A stretch of 36,220 nt of DNA, taken from contig JAOMVH010000010.1 in the NCBI GenBank assembly GCA_028356795.1, positions 1-36,220 on the forward strand, written 5' to 3'. Within the stretch, counting starts at the first letter, position 1. The number at the start of each line of letters is the position of its first letter. Of the stretch, positions 16,113 through 24,648 are shown one piece after another. The notes under the pieces were generated by a model that was not told where the DNA came from, made no database searches, and saw only the letters and a list, made by a program, of their open reading frames with translations. Position numbers and translations under genes: made by a program. Source of the stretch: Aliiglaciecola sp. Lineage in GTDB: Bacteria; Pseudomonadota; Gammaproteobacteria; Enterobacterales; Alteromonadaceae.

Positions 16113-16826
16113 TTGACTATCTTCCCCTCCGTTCATTCTACCAACCAATTACTTCAATTTTTGCCACCCAATCAAAGGCAAACAATCCTGAAATTGTGCC
16201 AACCATTTACATTAGATGTTGGTAAAACGTTAATCCAATCAAACAAGCCAATAAAATATGTTTACTTTCCTACCTCAGGCTTCATTTCATTATTCGCAAC
16301 AATTTGTGATGAGAGGCCTTTAGAAATGGGCTTAATAGGGAATGAAGGTATGTTGGGAGCTACATTGGCACTTGGACATAAAAATGCACCAATAGAATAT
16401 GTAGTGAAGGGGGCTGGTAGCGCTTTAAGCATGGAATCAATTGTGTTCCAGCAATGTATGGTCAACAGTCCTGTTTTCGAAAAATTAATCCACAATTATC
16501 TTTACTTCATAATGCTACAATCTTTGCAAACCGGTGCTTGCAACAATTTTCATGAAGTGCAAAAAAGATTACCTCGTTTACTATTGCTGATTCAGGATCG
16601 AGTCCAATCAAACCACTTTTATTGTACTCATCGACTTTTGGCAACTATGTTAGGCGTTCGTCGAAGTGCTGTAACTATTTCTGCTTCTGCTTTGCAACAG
16701 AAAGGTTTTATCAGATACAACAGAGGGCACATTCAAGTAACATCCAGGCAAGGGCTGATGAAGGCGTCTTGTTCATGTTATCTCAGCGCAATTAATATCT
16801 ACCAGAAAACGCTCAACACACCTTGA
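16113..16826 (+). CDS. Crp/Fnr-type transcriptional regulator (copy 1)
   Basis: This 237-residue protein starts at TTG 16113, supported by AAGGA about 7 bases upstream. Residues 15-125 form a cNMP-binding-like beta-roll (YVYFPTSGFISLF and GLIGNEGMLGATLALG), and residues 150-225 an Fnr/Crp winged helix with recognition region LLATMLGVRRSAVTISASAL, then KGFIRYNRGHIQVT. The beta-roll lacks the usual cAMP-binding Arg-Ser signature, so the ligand is unknown. After the HTH is a CSCY motif, matched by CCECY in the second copy at 26172; the cysteines could sense metal or redox (inference). It faces rightward, convergent with the truncated PRC-barrel fragment and the glycan operon. Confidence 0.85.
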   Translation: MTIFPSVHSTNQLLQFLPPNQRQTILKLCQPFTLDVGKTLIQSNKPIKYVYFPTSGFISLFATICDERPLEMGLIGNEGMLGATLALGHKNAPIEYVVKGAGSALSMESIVFQQCMVNSPVFEKLIHNYLYFIMLQSLQTGACNNFHEVQKRLPRLLLLIQDRVQSNHFYCTHRLLATMLGVRRSAVTISASALQQKGFIRYNRGHIQVTSRQGLMKASCSCYLSAINIYQKTLNTP

Positions 16827-16881
16827 GTATAAATGATGCACTTAATACGCATTGTGAAGTGTTGATTTAAACTGTTGCGAT

Positions 16882-17089
16882 GAAGGGGGATAGCTAGGAT
16901 TCGTTTTCAGGCGCAAATCCGCTACCGTAATACTCTCTGATTTTGGTCACCCAATGCGAATCATTCATATTGGGCCAACTTTCATTGTCAAACGAAGGCA
17001 CTGAATCTAAGCTCACCAACTCGACATCAAGTATAAAGTGCTGATTCTGATTCGTTAATCTTAGTGCATCATATGGAACCGCTGCGAAA
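16882..17089 (-). repeat. direct repeat copy A (3' end of PRC-barrel gene)
   Basis: This aligns without gaps to 23544-23751. Over the best 175 bp (16915-17089) I count about 15 mismatches by hand. Homology stops abruptly at the GCTGCGAAA ending at 17089. Confidence 0.9.
16894..17089 (-). pseudogene. truncated PRC-barrel gene fragment (3' end only)
   Basis: This encodes the C-terminal 65 or so residues of the PRC-barrel protein at 23556 (FAAVPYDALRLTNQNQHFIL, then SLDSVPSFDNESWPNMNDSH), ending at the same stop position. The N-terminal half that forms the first strands is missing: beyond 17089 the frame continues into unrelated sequence. The substitutions relative to the intact gene are mostly conservative, so the duplication is not very recent, or the fragment came from a different allele. 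It sits just past the end of the glycan operon on the same strand. Confidence 0.85.
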
Positions 17090-17217
17090 CAGCCGTGTGT
17101 AACAGGCAATGCATGATGCAATCGAATGGCGTTGTGGCTTTTGAAGGACAAGCAGGATCCCTTAAAAAGTCAAACTTTGTACTGGCGCTGGTCAGCGACT
17201 TCACATTCAGAATGGTA

Positions 17218-18702
17218 TTAAATTGGCGTCATCGCTTTGATTAGCTCGTTGACGTTCACGCTTACCATGCCACTTCGCATATCCGACATGGCGTAAGGGA
17301 TCAGCAGTTCGTTGTTGTTAATTAACCCACCACAACTGTACACAACATTGGGTACATAGCCCTCTCTTTCTGTTTCTAACGGACTCAGTAGAGGTTGAAT
17401 TAGCCTGGCTTTTACACGGGCAGGGTTTTCTAAATCAAGTAGTATTGCACCCATTGAATACTGGCGCATGGGTCCAACGCCATGGGTTAGCACTATCCAG
17501 CCTTCATTGGTTTCAATTGGTGAACCGCAATTGCCAATTTGCACAAATTCCCAGGGTTCGTTTGGCATTTGTAACAACTGAGCATCATGCCAAAAATGCA
17601 GATGGTCGGAAAACATAATGTAATTGCTTTCACCATCTTGTCGGGAAAGCATAGCGTAATGCCCATTAATTTTGCGTGGGAAAAGTGCCATTCCTTTGTT
17701 GCGCGCGGCTTTACCATTTAGGGTAACTATCTTGAAGTTATCAAAATCTGTTGTCTCAATAAGCTGCGGCAATATACTCAAACCGTTGTAAGCGGTATAG
17801 GTGGCATAATAGGTTACAGCACCATTTTCGTCATAAAACTGCACAAATCGCGCATCTTCAATTCCACCGCGCTCCACTTCAGAGGTGGGGAAAATAACTC
17901 TTTCACTGACCGAATGCTTGCAGTCAAATTTAAGTTTATAGTTTGAGTTAGCTAACCAGTTAATTGGTGTAATTGCCTCATGCATTTGATCTACATCGAA
18001 CGATGGTTGATGGAACATTTTATCTATCTGCACTTGTAACTGATCAAAGTTAAAATGCTCAGGCAGTTGATTAAACAGTTGCTCGGTAATGTCATTGGTT
18101 GCATTAAGTTCGTTAAGTTTTCGTATAAAAAGGTGTTTGTCATAGTCAGGGTTTAACTTGCGCACTGCAGTTTCGACATAATGACTGGATTGATCAAATT
18201 CGATTTTATTGCGAATACCAATAATTCCGGTGCGAAACACAATGGAAGAAACATGACCTTCTCCGGTTGCACGCAGACTCATGATAAAACGCAAAGTATT
18301 TGGTGGGGTTTTACTCTGATCCGGATGAGGAACAATTGAGGGATTGAACAACGCTGCTGAGGCAACCGCATATTCCATTGTAAAATAGGCGCCAATAAGT
18401 AGTTTTTGCTGTTCCGACAAGATATCTGAATCTGTGATGTAGCACTCAACCAATTTGTAATGTTGTTTCAACGTACGGGTTAAATGTCGGTGGCGAACTG
18501 AAAAACGTGACTTCACCCATTTCAATAATTGTTGTGATTCAGTGCCAGAGATCGCCAAAATACGTTGAATGATGTTTTCAATATGTTGTGGGTCACCTCC
18601 CGGTATATGAGGACGGCAAATAACCTGTTTGGGATCAGGTTGAAGTCTCCATTTACGACGGCGTATCTTTAATGCTGAATTGACTTCGGATACAGTTTTC
18701 AA
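17218..18702 (-). CDS. GH130 mannoside phosphorylase-like enzyme (long form)
   Basis: This 494-residue protein probably starts at TTG (18702) with GGA about 10 bases upstream. The C-terminal 330 residues form the GH130 five-bladed propeller: VERGGIEDARFVQF, KGMALFPRKINGHYAMLSRQ, GNCGSPIETNEGWIVLTHG and REGYVPNVVYSCGG. The Asp of GIEDAR is the proton-donor position of the family. The N-terminal 150-170 residues (helical, RILAISGTESQQLLKWVKSRF) are an extension found in longer GH130 members. GH130 enzymes phosphorolyse beta-linked mannosides to mannose-1-phosphate, and can run in the synthetic direction; some are hydrolases. No signal peptide, so cytoplasmic. It is the last gene of the minus-strand operon, 49 bp after the other GH130. 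Confidence 0.85.
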   Translation of the reverse strand: MKTVSEVNSALKIRRRKWRLQPDPKQVICRPHIPGGDPQHIENIIQRILAISGTESQQLLKWVKSRFSVRHRHLTRTLKQHYKLVECYITDSDILSEQQKLLIGAYFTMEYAVASAALFNPSIVPHPDQSKTPPNTLRFIMSLRATGEGHVSSIVFRTGIIGIRNKIEFDQSSHYVETAVRKLNPDYDKHLFIRKLNELNATNDITEQLFNQLPEHFNFDQLQVQIDKMFHQPSFDVDQMHEAITPINWLANSNYKLKFDCKHSVSERVIFPTSEVERGGIEDARFVQFYDENGAVTYYATYTAYNGLSILPQLIETTDFDNFKIVTLNGKAARNKGMALFPRKINGHYAMLSRQDGESNYIMFSDHLHFWHDAQLLQMPNEPWEFVQIGNCGSPIETNEGWIVLTHGVGPMRQYSMGAILLDLENPARVKARLIQPLLSPLETEREGYVPNVVYSCGGLINNNELLIPYAMSDMRSGMVSVNVNELIKAMTPI

Positions 18703-18751
18703 ACTTTATTTCCGTCTGTGTAAATAGTGGTCAGCTGACGTCGTATGGTCG

Positions 18752-19708
18752 TCATAGCGCTGGACGAGAACGATTAGAACAATGATCTAACAATTTCCTA
18801 ATCGATGTGGTGCCAACACACATGACGCTATCAGCAGCGCCCCAATAAAGCTTGATAGTCCCATCCGGTTCAACTACAGCGGCGCAACTGAATACTACAT
18901 TCGGCACATAGCCGGTTATTTCGTGCGGCGCTTCAGGTTGTAAAATCCAGTCATCTGCTACAGCAATGACCTGTGAAGGATCTTCAAGATCATGCAATGC
19001 AACCCCCAGACGATAGACTGCACCAGACATAGTGTTAAAGACACCATGGTAGATATTGAGCCAACCCTGTTGCGTTTTAATCGGAGGTGCGCCAGGACCT
19101 ACCTTCATTTCATCCCAATGATATTGCAATGGTTGGATAACACGTTGGGATTGACCCCAATGAATCAGATCAGGCGAATAAGACACCCAAATCGACCAAT
19201 CAACCGACTCTGTATGGGGCCGGTCGAATCGTACATACTGGCCATTGATTCTGTGTGGGAATATCACCACATTGCGCATATCAGCCTGACTGATGAATGC
19301 CAGTCGTTGCACCTCGATAAAATCTTTAGTGGTGGCTAAACCAATGCGTACTCCATGCCTCGAATAGGCACTGTAGCAAAGTAAGAACTGATCTTCGCAC
19401 GGGCAAATTCGCATATCTTCGATACCAAAATTTTCATATTTAGCGAAATCTCCGGATGTTTCAGGTGTCATAAAAGGCTCGGGTGAGACATTGAAATTAA
19501 AACCATCCTTACTGTCTGCACGGCCGATAATTGACCTTCCGTTAGCCAGATGTGATCTGAAAAGCATGATGTACTTGTTTTTGTATTTGACCACGCCGGC
19601 ATTGTGTACCGTAGCGACTGGGTAGGGGACATTCTGTTTTGTGAGAATCGGGTTACCCTGATAACGCTGCACAATCTCATCAAGGTTTGTATCAATGCCA
19701 GTATTCAT
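18752..19708 (-). CDS. GH130 mannooligosaccharide phosphorylase-like enzyme (short form)
   Basis: This 318-residue protein is of typical length for GH130 phosphorylases. A strong GAGGAG lies 9 bases before the ATG at 19708. Motifs in order: GVVKYKNKYIMLFRSH, FGIEDMRICPCEDQFLL (family catalytic Asp in GIEDMR), NVVIFPHRINGQYVRFDRPH, VGPGAPPIKTQQGWLNIYHG and TGYVPNVVFSCAAV. The HRINGQY-RFDRP stretch resembles 4-O-beta-mannosyl and mannooligosaccharide phosphorylases. It shares the fold with the next gene but lacks its helical N-terminal extension. It is cytoplasmic and lies between the GT4-cupin fusion (31 bp) and the long GH130 gene, so both phosphorylases are likely co-transcribed with the two glycosyltransferases. 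Confidence 0.88.
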   Translation of the reverse strand: MNTGIDTNLDEIVQRYQGNPILTKQNVPYPVATVHNAGVVKYKNKYIMLFRSHLANGRSIIGRADSKDGFNFNVSPEPFMTPETSGDFAKYENFGIEDMRICPCEDQFLLCYSAYSRHGVRIGLATTKDFIEVQRLAFISQADMRNVVIFPHRINGQYVRFDRPHTESVDWSIWVSYSPDLIHWGQSQRVIQPLQYHWDEMKVGPGAPPIKTQQGWLNIYHGVFNTMSGAVYRLGVALHDLEDPSQVIAVADDWILQPEAPHEITGYVPNVVFSCAAVVEPDGTIKLYWGAADSVMCVGTTSIRKLLDHCSNRSRPAL

Positions 19709-19739
19709 CCAAATGATCTCCTCAACACAATTTCACACA

Positions 19740-21098
19740 TTAGTTGACTCGTCCGTAATCGTCTTCTAATCGCTCAATGTCGTCTTCGCCAAAGTATTCA
19801 CCGGTTTGTATTTCCACGAATGTAAGACGCCTACTCGCAGACGGATTGGCTACCCGATGAAGCATATTGCGAGGGATATCTATCGATTGCCCAGGCTGTA
19901 ATAATAGATGTTTAGTCCCTAATGAGACGTCGGCTGTCCCATCAATCACTAACCAGTGTTCATCTCGCCGTGTATGTCGTTGCAGGCTTAGACGTTTGCC
20001 TTCAAATACGACGATTTCTTTTGCTTTGTAATCTGGCCTATCAGCAAGTATTTTGTAATACCCCCATGGTCGGTGGGATTCTGTCGTTCTTTGGGTGGTT
20101 AATTGTTGGTAGACTTTTAAGTAGTTTTCGACCATGCGATCTACGCTGAAATGTGCCTCTACATGCTCTCTGCAGGCAATACGATCGATATCACTGATTT
20201 TACCCACGGCCTCAACTGCAGCATTGACATCATTGACGAGAAATCCATTTTCGCCATGTTTTATAAGCTCAGGCATACTGCCCCGGTTATAGGCAATAAC
20301 CGGGGTTCCACAAGCCATTGCTTCTATTACAGATAACCCGAAAGGTTCATCAAATTGAATTGGGTGCAGAAGTGCTAAGGCTCCACCAAGTAAAATGTCC
20401 CGTTGTGCTGGTCCCACGTTATCCATAAATTCAATTTTGCGTTTTTGCAGCTTGGGTTTAACAAACTGATCAAAGTAATCTTGGTCTTGTACCAAGCCGA
20501 CAATAAGTAGCTTCTTCTTAGCAGCCAACGCTATTTCAATCGCTTCTCTTGTCCCTTTGTCATTATGTATGCGCCCGAAAAACAACAGGTATTCCTGCCC
20601 GTTACCACTGTAAGAAAATTGGTCGAGGTCAATGCCATGATGAACTGTCGCCAGATAATCCAGTGAAGGGGTGCGATCCGCATCACTAATCGAGATATAA
20701 TTGCTTCGCTTATTGTATTTTTCGTAAACGGGGAGAATACTGGGCGAAGAAAAACCGTGAATAGTAGTAAGCAACGGTGTGGTAGTCATTTGGGAATAAG
20801 TCAGCGGTAAAAAATCAAAATGATTATGGATCAAATCGAATTCATCTCCTGATTCAAACAAAGACGAGATATGCAAGCATTCAAGTACTTTCGGATTGAT
20901 TGATTTGTCTTCTTCATACCCGCTTTGGCAAACAGAACGTAGACTTCCCTTAGTTATTGAATCACCCGTCGCGAATAAGGTAATTTCCACACCTTTTTTT
21001 ATCAGTCCTTCAGTGAGCAGTGAGACAATATTCTCCCAAGGCCCATACTTGCGCGGGGGGGTGCGCCAGGCAACGGGAGACAGCATAGCAACTCGCAT
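19740..21098 (-). CDS. fusion: GT4 glycosyltransferase + mannose-6-phosphate isomerase-type cupin
   Basis: This is a 452-residue two-domain protein. Residues 1-340 are a GT4 enzyme (MLSPVAWRTPPRKYGPWENI, IHNHFDFLPL, FFGRIHNDKGT, and the E-x7-E motif EPFGLSVIE followed by AMACGTPVIAYNRGSMPE). Residues about 345-452 match the cupin at the C-terminus of type II mannose-6-phosphate isomerase/GDP-mannose pyrophosphorylase: HRPWGYYKIL, RLSLQRHTRRDEHWLVIDGT and IPRNMLHRVANPS, with metal-ligand His/Glu positions retained. The fusion suggests that fructose-6-P/mannose-6-P interconversion is tied to mannosyl transfer. Start ATG 21098 follows the previous stop by 3 bp with a weak GG-rich site. GT4 and cupin calls are firm; the sugar is inferred to be mannose. 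Confidence 0.88.
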   Translation of the reverse strand: MRVAMLSPVAWRTPPRKYGPWENIVSLLTEGLIKKGVEITLFATGDSITKGSLRSVCQSGYEEDKSINPKVLECLHISSLFESGDEFDLIHNHFDFLPLTYSQMTTTPLLTTIHGFSSPSILPVYEKYNKRSNYISISDADRTPSLDYLATVHHGIDLDQFSYSGNGQEYLLFFGRIHNDKGTREAIEIALAAKKKLLIVGLVQDQDYFDQFVKPKLQKRKIEFMDNVGPAQRDILLGGALALLHPIQFDEPFGLSVIEAMACGTPVIAYNRGSMPELIKHGENGFLVNDVNAAVEAVGKISDIDRIACREHVEAHFSVDRMVENYLKVYQQLTTQRTTESHRPWGYYKILADRPDYKAKEIVVFEGKRLSLQRHTRRDEHWLVIDGTADVSLGTKHLLLQPGQSIDIPRNMLHRVANPSASRRLTFVEIQTGEYFGEDDIERLEDDYGRVN

Positions 21099-21101
21099 AA
21101 C

Positions 21102-23510
21102 CTATTTACTCGAACCTGATGATAATAAGGATTGCTTTTGCAGGTTGAGCAGAGATTTTTCTGAAGAAAGACTGTAAAGCCGAGTGAGTGAGAGCAACCA
21201 GGATAAGGTAGATTCAGCCCCCTGATTCTGATTAACACTGCTACTATGTAAACCATCAAAACAGCCCCCTGATTTGGCATCATAGAGGGGCAGATTAAGG
21301 TCGTTGCGTCCAAGAAACCAACTAAAGGCGTTGAATGCTTTATTTAGCCATTTTTCGTCACGGGTTACCATATACGCTGCGGCACAGGCATCTACACTCG
21401 CTTGAGCCTCAATGGGTTGTTGGTCGAAACGACTTTTTTGTTTACCTTTTTCAAACCATTGTTGATTGCCAATTGCGCTGAAGTGCTCTGATTCGGTTTG
21501 CACGTCCATCAACCATTCCAGGGCACTCAATCCCATATCCTTGATTTCATTTCTTTCCAACTCTTCACCAATCAAGATCAGTGCATGGGGAAGTGTGGCA
21601 TTAGCATAAGTGAGCGTGCGTTCTGGCCAGATCCAATTTGCTGAAGCGGAATTTTTAAACCCACGATAAAGTTTTTCTGCTAGGGCCTCGGCAACCCGCT
21701 TGGTTTCGCTATCACCAGCAAACGATTTTAAGTAGTGTGCCATGCCGAGTAAGCAATAAGCGATGGCGCGTGGATAGGTAAAATCATTGCAAACCGGTAA
21801 AGCGTGTCTGAATAAATTACTCATCAGGGGTATTCGGCGATGGTCCTTTAGCTTGTTTATTGCCACACCAAGCCCCCAGATTGCTCGTCCGTGCGAATCT
21901 TCCGTGCCTTTTTGGTCTAACCACACACGCTGGTAGCTCATGAAATTCCTGAAGTACCCCAGCTCTGGGTTAAAGGCGTGCAAAAGAAATGAAAGATAAC
22001 GATCAAAGTAGGTCAATAACTCGTCTGAATTGTCGGTGTAGTGGGGGAGCGCCTCAGCGATGACGATAAGCGCGCGCGCGTTATCATCAACACAATATCC
22101 GTGTGTCCGGTCAGGTACTACGTATTTTGCATGCTGCAATAAACCGGTGTCATCGGTCATCGCCAACATATGATTCAAGTTTATGTCGGGTAGTTCTTGA
22201 TTAAAAATGCTGTGTTCTAATGACTTTAGAACAGTTCGATAAGGTTTAGGATGCGTGGACCGATTTTGGTTGACCTTATCGAATAGTGACAAGTAGCTTT
22301 GCGCGACGTTATTCCAGGTAGCATTGCGAGAAAAGTCGTAAGCACGTTTTCGAATGTCATGACGCTTGTTATCGTCGCCAAGTAATTGCAACAATGCCTC
22401 TTGAATGGCTTCGGATTCTTTGAATGGCACTAACACGCCGCGTCCCTGGCCAAGCAATTCCTGGGCATACCAATAGGCCGTTGAAATAACGGGTTTACCG
22501 GCTCCCATTGCATAGGCTAGGGTACCTGAACAAATCTGATCTTCGTTGCAGTAGGGTGTGATATAAACATCGGCAGCGGTGAGGTATTCACACAACTCTT
22601 CAATTGACACAAAACGATTGTGAAACAGCACGTGTTTCTCCAGCTTCAAAGACAAAACCAGTTGCTGTAAATACAATCTATAAGCATCACCATCTGAGGC
22701 AATTACATTTGGATGAGTCGCGCCAAGCACTATGTACACGAGCTCAGGATGTTTTTTTACCACCGAAGGCAATGCTTTGATTGCGTATTCAATTCCCTTA
22801 TTTTGCGAAAGCAAGCCGAATGTCAACAAGACTTTTTTACCTGCAACGCCAAATTTGTCTTTGAAATAGTTGGGATCCAGAAAGGGAACATCAGGAATAC
22901 CATGTGGGATATAGGCTATTTTACTTCGGTCTACCGCGTAAACGGCTTCCAACAGATCCACCGCTTTATTACTCATTACGATTATCTGATCTGAATATTC
23001 AACCAATCGTTTTGTCACAATTTGTTGTTGCTCACTGGGATTAGCCAGTACAGTGTGCATTGTGGTTACGACCGGTATCGTCAAATCGGCCAACAAATTT
23101 AGTATATAGCTGCCTTCTGAACCGCCAAATATTCCATATTCATGCTCTAGGCAAACTATGTCAGGTTGATTAATATTGATGAATTCGGCTGCGAGTCTAT
23201 AGTCTTCAATACGTTTTTGGCTAATTTCAAAACGTACGTCATCTGGATAATCATAACCATCAGCTCGGTCATTGATGGCAACGGCCCAACAGGTTTTTAC
23301 AGCTGTTTGTTCATTAAGAGACTCCACCACATCGGTAGTAAATGTCGCGATACCACAAAGCCTTGGAAGATAATTCCCAATGACAGCTATTGACTTGCCA
23401 TTCGAATTTTCGTCTGGGATCGATTTGATGGGCATATAGTTAACCACTCGTTTCAGGTAAATTGTTGGAGAACGCTTGACACAACTGAGTTTAAGCGTTG
23501 AATTCAACAT
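21102..23510 (-). CDS. fusion: GT4 glycosyltransferase + alpha/alpha-toroid domain
   Basis: This protein has up to 802 residues; an in-frame ATG at 23435 (MPIKSIPDENS) gives a more natural 777-residue start, though neither has a strong ribosome site. Residues about 40-420 form a GT-B transferase (AVIGNYLPRLCGIATFTTDV, LEHEYGIFGG, FGLLSQNKGIEYAI). The donor loop reads EDQICSGTLAYAMGAGKPVI, so the second Glu of E-x7-E is not apparent, as in a known GT4 subgroup. Residues about 450-790 are helical repeats typical of six-hairpin glycosidase folds (DRTHGYCVDDNARALI, EDSHGRAIWGLG, NWIWPERTLTYANATLPHAL, IEAQASVDACAAAY). A transferase with its own hydrolase-like or isomerase-like toroid suggests glycan chain editing or length control (inference). 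It is the second gene of the minus-strand operon after the PRC-barrel gene. Confidence 0.82.
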   Translation of the reverse strand: MLNSTLKLSCVKRSPTIYLKRVVNYMPIKSIPDENSNGKSIAVIGNYLPRLCGIATFTTDVVESLNEQTAVKTCWAVAINDRADGYDYPDDVRFEISQKRIEDYRLAAEFININQPDIVCLEHEYGIFGGSEGSYILNLLADLTIPVVTTMHTVLANPSEQQQIVTKRLVEYSDQIIVMSNKAVDLLEAVYAVDRSKIAYIPHGIPDVPFLDPNYFKDKFGVAGKKVLLTFGLLSQNKGIEYAIKALPSVVKKHPELVYIVLGATHPNVIASDGDAYRLYLQQLVLSLKLEKHVLFHNRFVSIEELCEYLTAADVYITPYCNEDQICSGTLAYAMGAGKPVISTAYWYAQELLGQGRGVLVPFKESEAIQEALLQLLGDDNKRHDIRKRAYDFSRNATWNNVAQSYLSLFDKVNQNRSTHPKPYRTVLKSLEHSIFNQELPDINLNHMLAMTDDTGLLQHAKYVVPDRTHGYCVDDNARALIVIAEALPHYTDNSDELLTYFDRYLSFLLHAFNPELGYFRNFMSYQRVWLDQKGTEDSHGRAIWGLGVAINKLKDHRRIPLMSNLFRHALPVCNDFTYPRAIAYCLLGMAHYLKSFAGDSETKRVAEALAEKLYRGFKNSASANWIWPERTLTYANATLPHALILIGEELERNEIKDMGLSALEWLMDVQTESEHFSAIGNQQWFEKGKQKSRFDQQPIEAQASVDACAAAYMVTRDEKWLNKAFNAFSWFLGRNDLNLPLYDAKSGGCFDGLHSSSVNQNQGAESTLSWLLSLTRLYSLSSEKSLLNLQKQSLLSSGSSK

Positions 23511-23543
23511 GCATTTTACAGTGAATGCTCAAAGCATGGCGGT

Positions 23544-23751
23544 GAAGGAGACTATCTAAGAATTGTTTTCATGGGCAAATCCGCTACCGTAATAACCTCT
23601 GATTTTAGACACCCAATGTGAATCATTCATATCGGGCCAACTGTCATTGTCAAAGGAAGGCACTGAATCTAAGCTCATCAACTCGACATCAAGAATAAAA
23701 TTCTTATTCTGATTCGTTAATCTTAGTGCTTCATATGGTACCGCTGCGAAA
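23544..23751 (-). repeat. direct repeat copy B (within intact PRC-barrel gene)
   Basis: This is the partner of 16882-17089, in the same orientation. The two copies bracket about 6.45 kb containing only the four glycan genes. Confidence 0.9.
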
Positions 23752-23972
23752 TGTTCGCCCATACCCCAGAATCCGCCGTAAGATATAATGGCATAGCTTA
23801 TTTCACCACGACTAGTTTCTATAACCAGTTCTTTTAAATGACCAAGTTTGACATCATTCAAGTTTCTAACTTCAGTAAAGATTAACTTTTTTGTAGTGAG
23901 CAGTTGCTGACCATCGCAATTATTGATTTTTATGTTTTCATCATTAGCAGAAATAGTCATGAAACTCTCCAA
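23556..23972 (-). CDS. PRC-barrel domain protein
   Basis: This 138-residue protein starts at ATG 23972 with TTGGAGAG seven bases upstream. It has the short beta-barrel of the PRC superfamily: TTKKLIFTEVRNLNDVKLGH, LKELVIETSRGEISYAIISY, GGFWGMGEHFAAVPYEALRL. The tail (SLDSVPSFDNDSWPDMNDSH, then WVSKIRGYYG) is typical of stress-associated PRC-barrel proteins in Proteobacteria. Its molecular role is unknown. It is upstream of, and co-directional with, the glycan operon (46 bp gap), and divergent from the small protein at 24240. A truncated copy lies at the other end of that operon. Confidence 0.88.
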   Translation of the reverse strand: MESFMTISANDENIKINNCDGQQLLTTKKLIFTEVRNLNDVKLGHLKELVIETSRGEISYAIISYGGFWGMGEHFAAVPYEALRLTNQNKNFILDVELMSLDSVPSFDNDSWPDMNDSHWVSKIRGYYGSGFAHENNS

Positions 23973-24134
23973 AAGTTTGTAAGTAAAAGGGCAAGACTGT
24001 TTTTATGTTGATGCCATAGGCAGCGTCAAAACGTTGCGACGGTAGTCAATCGAATTCATTCTAAATGACGTCAATTTCCTGTCTGTGCGTTGGACCACTT
24101 TGCCAAAGCTGATTTATCTTAGAAATTTCCCCTA

Positions 24135-24140
24135 TATAAT
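24135..24140 (+). promoter_or_regulatory. candidate -10 box TATAAT for the small Lys/Glu-rich gene
   Basis: CTATATAAT is a perfect -10 element about 100 bp before the ATG at 24240. No good -35 stands at 17 bp; the extended CTA-TATAAT form would suit sigma-S or an activator-dependent promoter. The 5' leader would be about 90 nt. Confidence 0.4.
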
Positions 24141-24239
24141 GTGTGTCAGCGAACGGTAAGCGATTCTAACCCTGATAAGCTGTGTATCTCAGCAAATCGC
24201 ACTTCCGCGAATGCGAGAACGAAAAACATTGAGGTTATT

Positions 24240-24365
24240 ATGCAAAACCCCGGCAGCGACAAAAAAGTGGGTGACAAACCCAAAACAGTCGAAACTGAAA
24301 AAAAGGCTTCACCAACGTCTGACCTTCCTAAGCAGGAAGAGAAAACGGAAAAGGATAAAAATTAA
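24240..24365 (+). CDS. small Lys/Glu/Pro-rich hydrophilic protein
   Basis: This 41-residue protein begins at ATG 24240 with GAGG six bases upstream; a longer reading from 24141 has no ribosome site. The composition is dominated by Lys, Glu, Pro, Asp and Thr (GSDKKVGDKPKTVETEKK, KQEEKTEKDKN) with no hydrophobic core, so it is probably intrinsically disordered. Small proteins of this type accompany stress genes in many Proteobacteria, but I know no function. It is divergent from the PRC-barrel gene and may share its control region. Confidence 0.55.
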   Translation: MQNPGSDKKVGDKPKTVETEKKASPTSDLPKQEEKTEKDKN

Positions 24366-24520
24366 TACAATTGAGATTTATTAATACACATTGTTTACAA
24401 CGACTTATTTAAATATTAAGCATCAGTTTAAAAGAACATTAAATAGCTAACAATTTGCCTTCGGTTACATTGATTAAAAATGAGCAAAAGTTAAAAGTTT
24501 TGTGCTTTTACGCAATGAGT

Positions 24521-24556
24521 GAAGTGTTGACTCGACGGTTAGCACTTCTGTTTATT
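24521..24556 (+). terminator. weak stem-loop followed by T-rich tract
   Basis: GAAGTG (24521-24526) pairs with CACTTC (24543-24548) across a 16-nt loop, followed by TGTTTATT. It could end the small-gene transcript before the receiver-PAS gene. Confidence 0.3.
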
Positions 24557-24648
24557 AAGAGGGCATTATGAATTCATATGAAAGATTAGACTTGGTACAA
24601 ATTTGATAGATAAAAGTGCCGGGAAGGCTTATTGAAGGTCAGATAAAT

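Noticed and set aside
24568-24606. 12-codon frame with a good GAGGG site, considered as a leader peptide
   Set aside because: No attenuator-like structure or codon bias for one amino acid follows it; it is probably fortuitous.
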